From assembly GCA_021780225.1 (NCBI GenBank), contig JAJXZF010000078.1, forward strand, positions 37,366 through 101,365: a stretch of DNA of 64,000 bases, read 5' to 3'. A program made the position numbers and the translations under genes. This stretch comes from Deltaproteobacteria bacterium. GTDB taxonomy: Bacteria > Desulfobacterota > Binatia > Binatales > Binataceae. The notes under the pieces are model-generated. The model had not been told where the DNA came from. It worked only from the letters and a program-made list of their open reading frames with translations, and did no database searches. This document shows positions 33,320-42,126 of the stretch, one piece after another (within the stretch, counting starts at the first letter, position 1; every line of letters begins with the position of its first letter).

Positions 33320-34099
33320 TTAACGCCCTTTGAATGACGCCTGCCGCTTGCCGAGAAACGCGCCCATCCCTTCAACTCGATCTTCGGTGCCGAACAGGAA
33401 CGCCATCCCCTGCCGTTCCGCCTCGATACCGCTCTTCAGGTCGGCGTTCATCCCCATATGGACCAGCAGCTTGGCGCAGCGCACGGCGAGCGGCGGCATC
33501 TTGATCAAGCGCCGCGCCAGCTCCATCGCCGCATCGAGCACCTTGGCCGCCGGAGCGATCTCGTTCACGAGGCCGAAATGGAGAGCCTGCGTGGCCGTCA
33601 GCGGCTCGCCCAGATAGATCATCCGCTTGGCGATCGCGGGCGGCAGCAGTTTGGGCAGGCGCTGCGTGCCGCCGGCGCCGGGCAGCACGCCAATCAAAAT
33701 TTCCGGCACGCCGATCGTCGTCTCCTCGGCCATGATGCGGAAGTCGCAGACCAGCGACAGTTCGCATCCGCCGCCGTAGGCAAGGCCGTTGATCGCCGCG
33801 ATGGTCGGGCGATCGAGGTCTTCGATCGCATTGAACGCCATCTGCACGCGCTCGATAAAACGCATGAACTCGCCGCTGCTGTTGATGCTGTTGAGATTCG
33901 CGATATCGGCGCCGGCGCAGAAGGCGCGGCCGTTGCCCGTGAAGACGACGACCCGCACCTCCTGGTCGTCGCGGATATGGTTCGCCAGCTCGCCGAACTC
34001 GCGCACCATCACGGCGTCGATCGAATTGAGCTTGTTCGGACGGTTGAGGCGCACCAGCGCGATTCCGTCGGCAACCGAATATTCGAATGATTGATACAT
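33320..34099 (-). CDS. Enoyl-CoA hydratase/isomerase family protein
   Basis: 259 residues, canonical crotonase. GIALVRLNRPNKLNSIDAVM opens the fold; the first oxyanion loop is GNGRAFCAGADIANLNS. AYGGGCELSLVCDFRIM carries the first Glu and GVPEILIGVLPGAGGTQRLP the second Glu and the second oxyanion loop, so it has every hydratase residue. GGAGG 8 bases before the ATG. The C-terminus EGMGAFLGKRQASFKGR is typical. It is 200 bases upstream of the acyl-amino-acid deacylase gene on the same strand. It should act in beta-oxidation-type degradation. Confidence 0.95.
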   Translation of the reverse strand: MYQSFEYSVADGIALVRLNRPNKLNSIDAVMVREFGELANHIRDDQEVRVVVFTGNGRAFCAGADIANLNSINSSGEFMRFIERVQMAFNAIEDLDRPTIAAINGLAYGGGCELSLVCDFRIMAEETTIGVPEILIGVLPGAGGTQRLPKLLPPAIAKRMIYLGEPLTATQALHFGLVNEIAPAAKVLDAAMELARRLIKMPPLAVRCAKLLVHMGMNADLKSGIEAERQGMAFLFGTEDRVEGMGAFLGKRQASFKGR

Positions 34100-34225
34100 C
34101 GTGAACCTCCGCGTGCGATCGGCGCGGCGATAAATTCGTAGCGTCGCCGCGGCCTGGGTTTGCGCGAGCGTGCCATCGCCGGCGCGGCTTGTCTATCCGG
34201 CAAGGCTTGCGGATACTGACCGCCA

Positions 34226-34678
34226 ATGGCTCCCGGCAACCCCGAGGCGAACGGCGCAGGCGTTACGATTTCGTGGCGGGCGATGGCCTTCGCACCCGCG
34301 GCGGTCGTTTTGTTTGTTCTCGCGCTTTACTTCAACAACGCCCAAAAACAATTCCCGGCGCTGATCTGCCTCGGCGGAACGTTCGCGCTCGTGACGGCGT
34401 GGCTGGCGCTCTCCGCCCGCGCGACCGGCAATCCGGACTCGCCGATCCGGATGTTCATTCCGCGTTTGACCCTATTTATCGTGCTTGGGACCGCTTTTCT
34501 CGCCGCGATGCATTGGCGCATCGACCAGAGAATCACGGCGATGGAAATCGGCTTCGCCGTTTTCTATATCGCCGCCGGATGGTTCGGCGTCCGCGGCTTC
34601 GACGCTCGTTTCCGGCGTCCCGAATTGAGCGCCGTGCCGGGCAAAAAACCGCCCCGCCGCAACGGCCCACCCCGCTAG
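34226..34678 (+). CDS. Small membrane protein of unknown function
   Basis: 150 residues with four hydrophobic segments: MAFAPAAVVLFVLALYF, ALICLGGTFALVTAWLAL, PRLTLFIVLGTAFLAAMHW and AMEIGFAVFYIAAGWFGV. It has a charged, Pro/Lys-rich C-terminal tail that is probably cytoplasmic. No conserved motif is visible and I recognise no family. Start: ATG 34226, with no strong ribosome site. The gene lies alone on the plus strand, divergent from the hydratase gene by about 125 bases; repeats follow it. Coding status rests on the clean pattern of membrane segments and GC-rich third positions. Confidence 0.6.
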   Translation: MAPGNPEANGAGVTISWRAMAFAPAAVVLFVLALYFNNAQKQFPALICLGGTFALVTAWLALSARATGNPDSPIRMFIPRLTLFIVLGTAFLAAMHWRIDQRITAMEIGFAVFYIAAGWFGVRGFDARFRRPELSAVPGKKPPRRNGPPR

Positions 34679-34723
34679 TGTCGTGTTTCACAAGTTGCGA
34701 TGGCGCCCATCCAGTACCGTAGG

Positions 34724-34840
34724 GTCATTCTGAGCGGAGGCTGCCGGAGCGAAGAATCCCGAAAAGACTTGCGGTTTTCGGCAAATGCCGAGATTCCCTT
34801 CGCAAGACTCAGGGCAAGCTTTCGCTGCGCTCAGAATGAC
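34724..34840. repeat. Palindromic REP-like element (117 bp)
   Basis: Begins GTCATTCTGAGC (34724-34735) and ends GCTCAGAATGAC (34829-34840), perfect 12-base inverted ends. The inside holds smaller palindromes. GTCATTCTGAGCGGAG recurs at 55731-55746 next to another repeat, and traces occur near 14035-14075. No coding capacity. Confidence 0.75.
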
Positions 34841-34956
34841 AAAAATGCCGATGGCGATTGATGATTTTGAATTGGGCGGGATTCTGCAACCGCTGCTCTC
34901 AGGAAAAATCTTCGCGCGCGCATATTGACCATGCGAACTTGTGCAGAGATTCCCTG

Positions 34957-35158
34957 GTGCGGTGTCCCGCAAATAACTTCCGCCGGACGCCTGATCAGCT
35001 CGGCGCGCAGGCCGCCCATCGCGGGGCGGCAAGGGATGGATTGCCGGGTCCGGACCCGGCAATGACGCACAGCGTTGGTCATGCCCGGACTCGATCCGGG
35101 CATCCACGCCGAGCGCAAGATCGACGCGGAGCGCAAACTTATTCAGGGGACGCCACAC
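34957..35158 (+). repeat. 200-bp inverted-repeat element, copy 1
   Basis: Starts GTGCGGTGTCCCGCA and ends GGGGACGCCACAC, so the ends are inverted repeats (extended by CTG/CAG outside). Inside are two strong hairpins built on GATTGCCGGGTCCGGACCCG and CATGCCCGGACTCGATCCGG. It matches copies at 49592-49805 (same orientation) and 55753-55953 (opposite) over its whole length. No ORF or transposase. Looks like a non-autonomous mobile element. Confidence 0.85.
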
Positions 35159-35280
35159 CAGTAATTCTCCGCGCTGATTTTCCGATCCAGCCGGCCGTTC
35201 GTAACAACAATTGGTAAATTTGTCGCCGGCGCGATCATTTTGCTAAACGGATCATAAATTCCCGACGCGGAGGGACGGCG

Positions 35281-36399
35281 ATGCGCGCGTTCGACGGCGA
35301 CAGCCATTTCATGGAGCCGCTCGACATGTTCGAGCGGCATATCGAACCCCAATTCCGCGACCGCGCGGTTAAGCTCGCCGCCGATCCCGCGACCGGCAAG
35401 CGCGCGATGCTCTGCGACAACCGCCCCCTGAAGCTGCGCGACGTCGAAGAGGTCCTCGGGCTGCTGTCGGGTTACGGACAAAAGGAAGGCGGCGCGCAGG
35501 TCGGCGGTTTCGATCGCTACGGCGCGTTCAGCGAACAATGGCAGGACATGGGCGCGCGCGTCCGCTTCCTCGACACCGAGGAAATCGACGCGCAGGTCAT
35601 CTTCCCGAGCATCGGCATAATCTGGGAGGGCGAACTGGACGATCCGATCCTTGCCGATGCGCTGTGCCGCGCCTACAACCGCTGGGCCTTCGAGCTCGTC
35701 AGCGGCCATCGCGACCGCCTTTTTCCCGCCGCGCATATCTCGATGCGCGACGCCGATCTGGCGATCGCCGAGCTTAATCGCGTGGCGAAACTGGGATGCC
35801 GCACCGCGTTCGTTTCGGCCGCGCCGATCGCCGGCCGCAGCTTCGGCCATCCGGCTTACGATCCGATATGGGCCGCCGCGCAAGACCTCGACATCTCGAT
35901 CGGCCTGCACCTGGTTTCGCATCGCCATTACACCGGCAGTTCCTGGTACAAGGAGCCGAAACCGGGCCTGATGTACTTCACGATGAATCTAATTCAGGAC
36001 CCGCGCCAGGCGCTGACCACGATGGTCGTGGACGGCGTCTTCGAGCGCTTTCCGCGCTTGCGGGTGGCCACGGTCGAGGCGATGGTCGGATGGGTGGGCG
36101 AATGGCTGGAGCGGGTCGATTACCGCTATCGCTACATGGGCGGAACGTCGCTGATGAAGCGGCCGGTCGCCGAATATTTCGCCCGCAATATCTGGGTGAG
36201 CGGCGACCCCGAAGAGAAGATGTTCAAATATATCGTGCAATTCGCCGGCGACGACAAATTTTTCATCGGCTCGGATTATCCGCACGCCGAAGGCTTCGTC
36301 CATCCGGCCGCGAAAGCGCGCGAATATCTTGCGGCGCTGCCGAAAGAATCGATCGACAAAATTCTTTCGGTCAACGCGCGGAATTTCTATCGCGTGTGA
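35281..36399 (+). CDS. Amidohydrolase family protein (ACMSD-like TIM barrel)
   Basis: 372 residues, TIM-barrel metal hydrolase of the amidohydrolase_2 type. The N-terminal FDGDSHFMEPLDMFERHIEP carries the metal-ligand D-x-H variant of that branch. VIFPSIGIIWEGELDDP and LCRAYNRWAFELVSGHRDRL are typical barrel elements, and GLHLVSHRHY has the next His pair. FFIGSDYPHAEGFVHPAAKA holds the catalytic Asp (GSDYPH). Length is normal. These enzymes decarboxylate or hydrolyse aromatic-ring products, as ACMSD does. ATG 35281 has GGAGG about 7 bases upstream. Alone on the plus strand; specific substrate unknown. Confidence 0.93.
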   Translation: MRAFDGDSHFMEPLDMFERHIEPQFRDRAVKLAADPATGKRAMLCDNRPLKLRDVEEVLGLLSGYGQKEGGAQVGGFDRYGAFSEQWQDMGARVRFLDTEEIDAQVIFPSIGIIWEGELDDPILADALCRAYNRWAFELVSGHRDRLFPAAHISMRDADLAIAELNRVAKLGCRTAFVSAAPIAGRSFGHPAYDPIWAAAQDLDISIGLHLVSHRHYTGSSWYKEPKPGLMYFTMNLIQDPRQALTTMVVDGVFERFPRLRVATVEAMVGWVGEWLERVDYRYRYMGGTSLMKRPVAEYFARNIWVSGDPEEKMFKYIVQFAGDDKFFIGSDYPHAEGFVHPAAKAREYLAALPKESIDKILSVNARNFYRV

Positions 36400-36420
36400 A
36401 ACCGGGCGGCGCCGCCCGCG

Positions 36421-37272
36421 CTATTGCAGCACGGCGTTGGCGATCTCTTCGGCGACCAGCCGCTTCGCGGCGCGCCGATCCTCGCCCGGATGGACCACGG
36501 CCAGCACCGTCATTTCGTCGTCCGAGCCGCTGTCCGACGCGCGCGCGACGATCACCCAGTCGTAGGCGTTATTGTTGCCGCCTTGAGCGCTTTGAAAATT
36601 GCTCAACGCCGAACCCTGCTGCATGTACGCTTGCGTGTCGCCCACGTAACCGGGATCGCCGGGCTGCGGACGCGGCGTCGCGGCGGCGGCGGGCAGGCAC
36701 GGATAGGCGCCCGGCAGGCAACCTCCTGCCGCGGGCGCTCCCATCATCGGAGAGCCCATCATCGGCGCGCCCATCATCGACTCGGCCATCAGCGGACCGC
36801 CCCACGCCAACGGTCCGCCCATCGCGTTCGCGGCCTGTTCGGATTGTGTGATGGAGTCCGGCGGGAGCATCTGTTGCTCGCGCAGGCGGGCGACGGCGGC
36901 CTGATCGGGCGCGACGCCGGTATCGCCAAGCGGCGGCGGCGTTTCACCCGCCTCCTTGAGCAGCTTCGGCACGTCGGGGTCGCCGGGCGCAAGGTCTTCG
37001 AGCGAGACGCCCGGCTTGAGCGGCTGCTCGATAATCGAAACGGTCAGCGTGACCGGCGTGGCCGCGGTCGCCGGCGCCGACCGTCGTTCGGCGTGAAAGT
37101 CCTGCCGCAGCACCATCGCGACCGTCGGATCGGTGGAAAACGGCACCACCTCGGCATTCGCCGGAACCGAGAGCTTGCCGGCCTTGCGCACTTCGATCGC
37201 GCGCGCCGGCGGCGCCAGCGCCGCCAGAATCGCGCAGACCGCGATTACGCCCGTGAGTAAAGGTTTCAGCAC
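36421..37272 (-). CDS. Secreted Met/Gly/Pro-rich protein of unknown function
   Basis: 283 residues. A signal peptide (LLTGVIAVCAILAALAPPARA) precedes a first domain (residues about 25-90) of beta-strand character, PVTLTVSIIEQPLKPGVSLE. Next comes a low-complexity middle with the repeat GAPMMGSPMMGAPAAGG and Pro-Ala-rich stretches, and last a domain with YDWVIVARASDSGSDDEMTV followed by a helix. I recognise no family. The middle resembles in kind the tail of the protein at 42-926 (MTPMAP repeat), and both are secreted, but they are not obvious homologues elsewhere. It lies 75 bases downstream of purE on the same strand. Confidence 0.62.
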   Translation of the reverse strand: MLKPLLTGVIAVCAILAALAPPARAIEVRKAGKLSVPANAEVVPFSTDPTVAMVLRQDFHAERRSAPATAATPVTLTVSIIEQPLKPGVSLEDLAPGDPDVPKLLKEAGETPPPLGDTGVAPDQAAVARLREQQMLPPDSITQSEQAANAMGGPLAWGGPLMAESMMGAPMMGSPMMGAPAAGGCLPGAYPCLPAAAATPRPQPGDPGYVGDTQAYMQQGSALSNFQSAQGGNNNAYDWVIVARASDSGSDDEMTVLAVVHPGEDRRAAKRLVAEEIANAVLQ

Positions 37273-37347
37273 CGTTCAATTACATCGCGGACGCGGTCCG
37301 GGCGCAACGCGCGCGGGGCGCGGCGGCCGGCGGTTCACGCCGGCGGC

Positions 37348-37842
37348 TCAGGGCAGTTTCTGTTCCAACAACTCTTTGACGCGGCCCGCGCGCCACGCCG
37401 CGATCCGTTCGGCCAGCGCGGAATCCTCAAGCGCCAGGATGGCCGCCACGAACAATCCGGCATTGGCGGCGCCGGCCTTGCCGATCGCCATCGTGGCGAC
37501 CGGAATGCCTTTCGGCATCTGGACGATCGACAGCAGCGAGTCCATCCCGTTGAGGCTCGTGGTCGGCATCGGCACGCCGATTACCGGCAGCAGCGTCTTG
37601 GCGGCGACCACGCCCGCCAGATGCGCCGCGCCGCCCGCGCCGGCGATGATCGCCTTGAGGCCGCGCGCCGCCGCGCTCGCGGCGTATTCGAGCGTCAAGT
37701 CCGGGGTGCGATGCGCGGACAGTACACGGCATTCGTGGGCCACCTTGAGCTCGGTCATGACCTCGGCAGCGGCCGACATGTATTCCCAGTCGCTCTTGCT
37801 GCCCATGATTACGCCGACGCGCGGCGTGTCAGTCGTCGCCAT
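37348..37842 (-). CDS. purE: N5-carboxyaminoimidazole ribonucleotide mutase (class I PurE)
   Basis: 164 residues, cytoplasmic enzyme of purine biosynthesis that moves the carboxylate of N5-CAIR to C4. VGVIMGSKSDWEYMSAAAEV holds the phosphate-binding GSxSD motif, ECRVLSAHRTPDLTLEYA the catalytic His (SAHRTP), IIAGAGGAAHLAGVVAA the next loop and PVATMAIGKAGAANAGLFVA the last strand-helix. All family landmarks and length fit. GGAGG about 10 bases before the ATG. No purK is adjacent, which is not unusual. The divergent neighbour is murF. Confidence 0.96.
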   Translation of the reverse strand: MATTDTPRVGVIMGSKSDWEYMSAAAEVMTELKVAHECRVLSAHRTPDLTLEYAASAAARGLKAIIAGAGGAAHLAGVVAAKTLLPVIGVPMPTTSLNGMDSLLSIVQMPKGIPVATMAIGKAGAANAGLFVAAILALEDSALAERIAAWRAGRVKELLEQKLP

Positions 37843-37946
37843 TCGATCCAGCCTCCGTGCTAATTGCTACAATCGAACGAAGCTGAAGACCGGCGGCGGC
37901 GTTGTCAAGTAACGCGGACCGCAGGCCGGCGCTGCGAGGAACCCGG

Positions 37947-39392
37947 ATGGCCACGCCGATACCGACCAACCGATGCCCGTTGACGTCCGCGGAGATCGTG
38001 CACGCGATCGGCGTGGAGGCGCCGCCGGGTTTCGCCGGCGCGGCCGCCGGCGTGAGCATCGATACGCGCTCGCTCGAAGCGGGCGCTCTGTTCGTCGCCT
38101 TGCGCGGCGTGAGCGACGGTCATGAGTTCCTCGCGGCGGCGGCGCGGCGCGGGGCCGTCGCCGCGATTGTGGAACGCGGCCGCGCGATCGCGGACCTGCC
38201 CTGCTTCGAGACCGCCGACCCGCTCGCGGCGCTCGGCGCCCTCGCCCATTTCCATCTGCATCGCGTGCGCGGCCGGCACAATCTGCCGGTAATCGCGATT
38301 GGCGGCGCGGCCGGCAAAACCACCACCAAGGAACTGGCGGCGGCCGCCGCGCGCGCGCTGTTCGGAGAAATCCTCGCGACGCCGGGCAATCTCAACAACC
38401 TGATCGGCGTGCCGATGACCATCCTGACGCTCAGCGGCGCCGAACGCGCCGTGGTGCTGGAATGCGGAACGAACCGGGCCGGTGAAATCGCCCGCCTCGC
38501 CGCGATCGTCGAACCCGACGTCGCGCTGGTGCTGAACGCCGATATCGAACACACCGAGGGCCTGGGGTCGCTCGAAGGCGTCGCCGACGAGGAAGCCGCG
38601 CTCTTTTCAACCGCGCGCATCGCGGTCTTTTCGCCGGCGGAGACTTTAATCGCCGCGCGGGTCCCGGACCGCGTCAGAAAGGTAAAATTCGGCGCCGGCG
38701 CCGAAGCCGGCCTGCGCCTGGTCAGCCGCGCCGTGATCGCGCCCGGCCGCCAACGAATCGCGATCGCTTTGAACCGGGCGCTGGCCGCTCCGGGCGTCGA
38801 ACCGTCGCTCGAAACGAATCTCGGACTGCTTGGCGCCGCGGCCGCGATGAATTGCGCGGCGGCGGTCGCCGCGGCGACGGCGGCTCACGATCGGCCGCTC
38901 GGGCGCGAACAGCTCGCGGCGATGGCGCGGGCGCTTGGCGCGGTCGAGCCGGTCTCCGGCCGGCTGGCGACGCGAACCATTGGCGGCGTCGTTGTCATCG
39001 ACGACACTTACAACGCCAATCCCCGCTCGGTGCGGGTCGCCCTGGCCGCCGCCCGCGAAACCGCCGAAAGCCTCGGCGGGCGGCTGCTGGTCGCGATGGG
39101 CGATATGCTCGAACTGGGCGAACTGTCGCCGGCGATGCATCGCGACGCGCTTGCGGACCTGCGCGAGGCGCGTCCGGACGCCGTTGTGCTGGCCGGACCG
39201 GAATTTGGCGCGGCGATCGAGCGGCTGGGCGTCGCCGAACGCGAAGCGCTCGCGCCGTTAGTCGAGACCGCTCCCGAGAGCGGCGCCGCCGGCGAAATCG
39301 TCAGCTCGATCGTTCGTCCGGGCGACATCCTGCTGGTCAAGGGTTCGCGCGGACTGGCGATGGAACGTGTTATCGAGGCGCTAAAAGCATAA
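37947..39392 (+). CDS. murF: UDP-MurNAc-tripeptide--D-Ala-D-Ala ligase (MurF)
   Basis: 481 residues from ATG 37947 (AGGA upstream). It adds D-Ala-D-Ala to the peptidoglycan precursor, in the cytoplasm, using ATP. SIDTRSLEAGALFVALRG is the N-terminal MurF fold, AIGGAAGKTTTKELAAAAAR the P-loop, ATPGNLNNLIGVPMTIL the following motif, VLECGTNRAGEI a Mur-ligase marker and VVIDDTYNANPRSVRVALAA the MurF signature. The C-terminal domain has GDMLELGELSPAMHRD. Mur ligases usually lie in the dcw cell-wall cluster; here murF stands alone between purE and a CoA-transferase gene, so this is either a relocated gene or a second copy. Confidence 0.93.
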   Translation: MATPIPTNRCPLTSAEIVHAIGVEAPPGFAGAAAGVSIDTRSLEAGALFVALRGVSDGHEFLAAAARRGAVAAIVERGRAIADLPCFETADPLAALGALAHFHLHRVRGRHNLPVIAIGGAAGKTTTKELAAAAARALFGEILATPGNLNNLIGVPMTILTLSGAERAVVLECGTNRAGEIARLAAIVEPDVALVLNADIEHTEGLGSLEGVADEEAALFSTARIAVFSPAETLIAARVPDRVRKVKFGAGAEAGLRLVSRAVIAPGRQRIAIALNRALAAPGVEPSLETNLGLLGAAAAMNCAAAVAAATAAHDRPLGREQLAAMARALGAVEPVSGRLATRTIGGVVVIDDTYNANPRSVRVALAAARETAESLGGRLLVAMGDMLELGELSPAMHRDALADLREARPDAVVLAGPEFGAAIERLGVAEREALAPLVETAPESGAAGEIVSSIVRPGDILLVKGSRGLAMERVIEALKA

Positions 39393-39518
39393 ATTAGCAT
39401 GAATAATCACAAATCATCGACAACCGACCGGATCGTTACGCCAAGGCCGCGCCTTGCGGTCCCGCGGCGCCTGTATTAGAGCCTGAAAGCGATCCATCGC
39501 TTCGGGAGCACTGGAAAC

Positions 39519-40733
39519 ATGCCTGAAGAATCTTTGCTTGCGGGACTGCGCGTTATCGACTGCGGAACTTATGTCGCGGGACCGGCCGCGGCCACCGTGA
39601 TGTCCGACTTTGGCGCCGAAGTAATCAAGATCGAACGGCCCGGGGGCGGCGATCTGTGGCGGCTCTTTTCCAAATTGCCTGGCAGCGCCAAGGCCGAACT
39701 CGACTGGTGCTCCGTGCTGACCAGCCGCAACAAAAAAAGCGTAGCAATCGACCTCGGCCGGCCCGAAGGCCGCGAGGCCCTGATTCGTCTTGTCCGCACG
39801 GCCGACGTTTTCGTCACAAATTATCAGCGGACCCTGCTGGATAAATTCCAATTGGGATGGGACGATCTGGCGGCGGTCAACGATCGCCTTATTTACGCTC
39901 ATCTGACCGGCTATGGCGACGCAGGCGAAGACGCCGACGATCCGGCCTTCGACGCGCTGGCCTATTGGGCGCGGTCCGGCCTGATGACCGGCGTCGCCGG
40001 CGCCGACGGGTCCCCCGGCTCGCCGCGTCCCGGCATCGGCGACCATCCGACTTCGATGTCTTTGTTCAGCGCAATCATGCTGGGCCTCTATCGGCGCGAG
40101 CGGACCGGCAAAGGCTCGCGCGTGACAACCTCGCTGATGGCGAGCGGGGCGTGGGCTAACGCGTGCGATATTCAGGCGAAATTGCTGAATGCGGTGTTTC
40201 CGCAGCGCGGCGCCGACAAACATCCGCCCAACCCGCTTACCGCGGTCTATCTGAGCAGCGACGCCAAAATGTTCCTGCTGGTGCAAATCGATCCGGACAA
40301 CGAGTTTCCGCGGCTGTGCCGCACTTTCGGCCAGCCCGAGCTCGCGCGGAACGATCTCTTCGCGACCAACCAGGCGCGCGCGGAAAACGCCGGAGCGCTG
40401 TACGCGATTTTGCAGTCGCAATTCGAAACCCGCGACCTGGCCGAGTGGCGGATGATCTTCAAGGCCAACGATATCAAGTGGGCGCCATTGCCGCGGCTCG
40501 ACGACGTCGTAATGGATCCGCAGATGCGCGCGGCCGGCGTAATCGTAAAGCTTGATTACCCCGGCGCCGGATCGCTCGAAACAGTGAACAGCCCGGTTTT
40601 CGTGAACGGCGTGGCCAAGCGGCAGCCTGCGCCCGCGCCGAATATCGGCGCCGACACGGCCGCGGTCCTGCGGGGACTTGGCTATGCACCATCCGAGATA
40701 GCGAAAATCTCCGGCGGGATGTGCAATGGATAG
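39519..40733 (+). CDS. CaiB/BaiF family CoA-transferase
   Basis: 404 residues, class III CoA-transferase. LRVIDCGTYVAGPAAATVMS and DFGAEVIKIERPGGGDLWR form the N-terminal nucleotide-binding part; RNKKSVAIDLGRPEGREALI and DVFVTNYQRTLLDKFQLG follow. GIGDHPTSMSLFSAIMLGLY has the Asp expected to form the acyl anhydride. VFVNGVAKRQPAPAPNIGAD ends the domain. GGGAG lies about 10 bases before ATG 39519. It heads a same-strand run with msrA, SnoaL, ferredoxin and P450 genes. The substrate is unknown. Confidence 0.93.
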   Translation: MPEESLLAGLRVIDCGTYVAGPAAATVMSDFGAEVIKIERPGGGDLWRLFSKLPGSAKAELDWCSVLTSRNKKSVAIDLGRPEGREALIRLVRTADVFVTNYQRTLLDKFQLGWDDLAAVNDRLIYAHLTGYGDAGEDADDPAFDALAYWARSGLMTGVAGADGSPGSPRPGIGDHPTSMSLFSAIMLGLYRRERTGKGSRVTTSLMASGAWANACDIQAKLLNAVFPQRGADKHPPNPLTAVYLSSDAKMFLLVQIDPDNEFPRLCRTFGQPELARNDLFATNQARAENAGALYAILQSQFETRDLAEWRMIFKANDIKWAPLPRLDDVVMDPQMRAAGVIVKLDYPGAGSLETVNSPVFVNGVAKRQPAPAPNIGADTAAVLRGLGYAPSEIAKISGGMCNG

Positions 40734-40796
40734 CCGGATTGTTCAGGATCTGTTGGATTTGTCAGTCTTCGAAAAGCGGACGTGAGAATAGCGGTT

Positions 40797-41390
40797 ATGG
40801 GGAATATGGAAATCGCGGTGTTCGGCGGCGGATGCTTCTGGTGCACGGAGGCGGTGTTCGAACGATTGCGCGGCGTGATTGCGGTGATGCCGGGCTATGC
40901 GGGCGGATTCAAAGAAAATCCCACTTATCGCGAGGTCGGTTCGGGACGAACCGGACATGCTGAAGTGGTGCGCGTCGAATTCGATCCGGCGACCGTCAGC
41001 TTTCAGGAATTGCTGATTGTTTTTTTCTCCACGCACGACCCGACGACGCTGAATCGCCAGGGCGCCGACGTCGGCACTGAGTATCGATCCGCGATTCTCT
41101 ACACCACTCCGGACCAGAAGCGGCTGTCCGAAGAGATTATAGCCGAATTGAACCGATCGGTTTTCACCGATCGGCCGGTGGTTACGCAGATCGCTCCGCT
41201 CGAAAGGTTTTATCCGGCCGAGGAGTATCATCGCGAATACTACCGCAGCAATCCCGAAGCGCCATACTGCCAGTATGTAATCGCTCCCAAAATGGCGAAG
41301 CTGCGGGCGAAATTCAGCGATCTGCTGAAAGGCGCGGTGGCGCCGGCCGCGAACGAGCAGCTAATCGCGGGGCGCGACAAGGGCGAATGA
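40797..41390 (+). CDS. msrA: Peptide methionine sulfoxide reductase MsrA
   Basis: 197 residues from ATG 40797; ATG 40806 and GTG 40782 are alternatives. It reduces (S)-methionine sulfoxide in proteins. IAVFGGGCFWCTEAVFERLR holds the catalytic Cys in GCFWC. PGYAGGFKENPTYREVGSGR and TGHAEVVRVEFDPATV follow; THDPTTLNRQGADVGTEYRS is the MsrA-specific motif and FYPAEEYHREYY the last. Length fits the family. The C-terminal tail past Cys-Gln-Tyr is long and Ala-rich. It lies in the run leading to the P450, consistent with repair of oxidative damage, but co-regulation is inference. Confidence 0.96.
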   Translation: MGNMEIAVFGGGCFWCTEAVFERLRGVIAVMPGYAGGFKENPTYREVGSGRTGHAEVVRVEFDPATVSFQELLIVFFSTHDPTTLNRQGADVGTEYRSAILYTTPDQKRLSEEIIAELNRSVFTDRPVVTQIAPLERFYPAEEYHREYYRSNPEAPYCQYVIAPKMAKLRAKFSDLLKGAVAPAANEQLIAGRDKGE

Positions 41391-41435
41391 CCCTGCCCGC
41401 GCGATATACAGGAACCTTCAAGATCGAGGTCAAAG

Positions 41436-41834
41436 ATGGGCGCCGCCGAAAATAAAGAAATGATTCGCGGGATGTTCGCGGAACTGGCGAAAGGCGACGC
41501 CGACGCGTTCCTGAGCAACTTCGCCGACGACGTGCGCTACACGATTATCGGCACGAGCAAGTATTCCGGCGCCTACAACGGCAAGCAGGACATGATCAAC
41601 CGCCTGCTCCATCCGCTTACGCAGCAGCTTGAGGGCGGAATCGAACTCACGCCGGATAATCTGATCGCCGACGGCGAATACGTCGCGATGCAGACGCACG
41701 GCAAGGCGCGTTCGAAGAACGGCGTCGATTACAACAACACCTATTGCCACGTCTTTCGCATCGTGAACGGAAAAATCAAGGAACTGACCGAGTATCTCGA
41801 CACCGAACTGGTCACCCGCGCGTTCGGCAAATAA
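41436..41834 (+). CDS. SnoaL-like NTF2-fold protein
   Basis: 132 residues, single NTF2-like domain. NKEMIRGMFAELAKGDADAF and LSNFADDVRYTIIGTSKYSG are the usual first helices and strand; GKQDMINRLLHPLTQQLEGG is next, and CHVFRIVNGKIKELTEYLDT is the classic SnoaL/ketosteroid-isomerase-related ending. GAGG 8 bases before the ATG. It lies 37 bases upstream of the ferredoxin gene and then the P450, so a role as a small pocket-protein or isomerase in the same oxidation pathway is likely, though no catalytic residues can be assigned with confidence. Confidence 0.9.
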   Translation: MGAAENKEMIRGMFAELAKGDADAFLSNFADDVRYTIIGTSKYSGAYNGKQDMINRLLHPLTQQLEGGIELTPDNLIADGEYVAMQTHGKARSKNGVDYNNTYCHVFRIVNGKIKELTEYLDTELVTRAFGK

Positions 41835-41871
41835 GCGGCGGCGCGGGCGAAAGACGCACAAGGAAGATGCG

Positions 41872-42066
41872 ATGAGAATTGTCGTTGATCATAGTCTTTG
41901 CGAGGGCAACGGACGCTGCGTCGAAGCCGCGCCGGGAATATTCGATTTGCGCGACGACGATCGAAGTTATGTGCTCGAGGAACGGCCGCCCGCGTCGCTG
42001 CGCGGCAAGGTCGAGCTTGCGGCGCGGCTTTGTCCGCGCCAGGCGATACGCGTGCTTGACGAATAG
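41872..42066 (+). CDS. 3Fe-4S ferredoxin of the P450 type
   Basis: 64 residues. Cluster ligands are Cys10 and Cys16 in LCEGNGRCVEAAPGIF and a late Cys in ARLCPRQAIRVLDE; the usual second Cys of a 4Fe-4S motif is Gly13, giving the CxxGxxC-type pattern of [3Fe-4S] P450 ferredoxins. The 61 bases to the P450 start, same strand, make it the electron donor for that enzyme, with a reductase encoded elsewhere. AAGGAAG upstream of the ATG. The assignment is firm by motif and context. Confidence 0.95.
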   Translation: MRIVVDHSLCEGNGRCVEAAPGIFDLRDDDRSYVLEERPPASLRGKVELAARLCPRQAIRVLDE

Positions 42067-42126
42067 GGCCGCAACCGCGTGGCGGATCGCCAGAAAATCA
42101 AATCGGCCGAGAGGTAATCGCATCGC

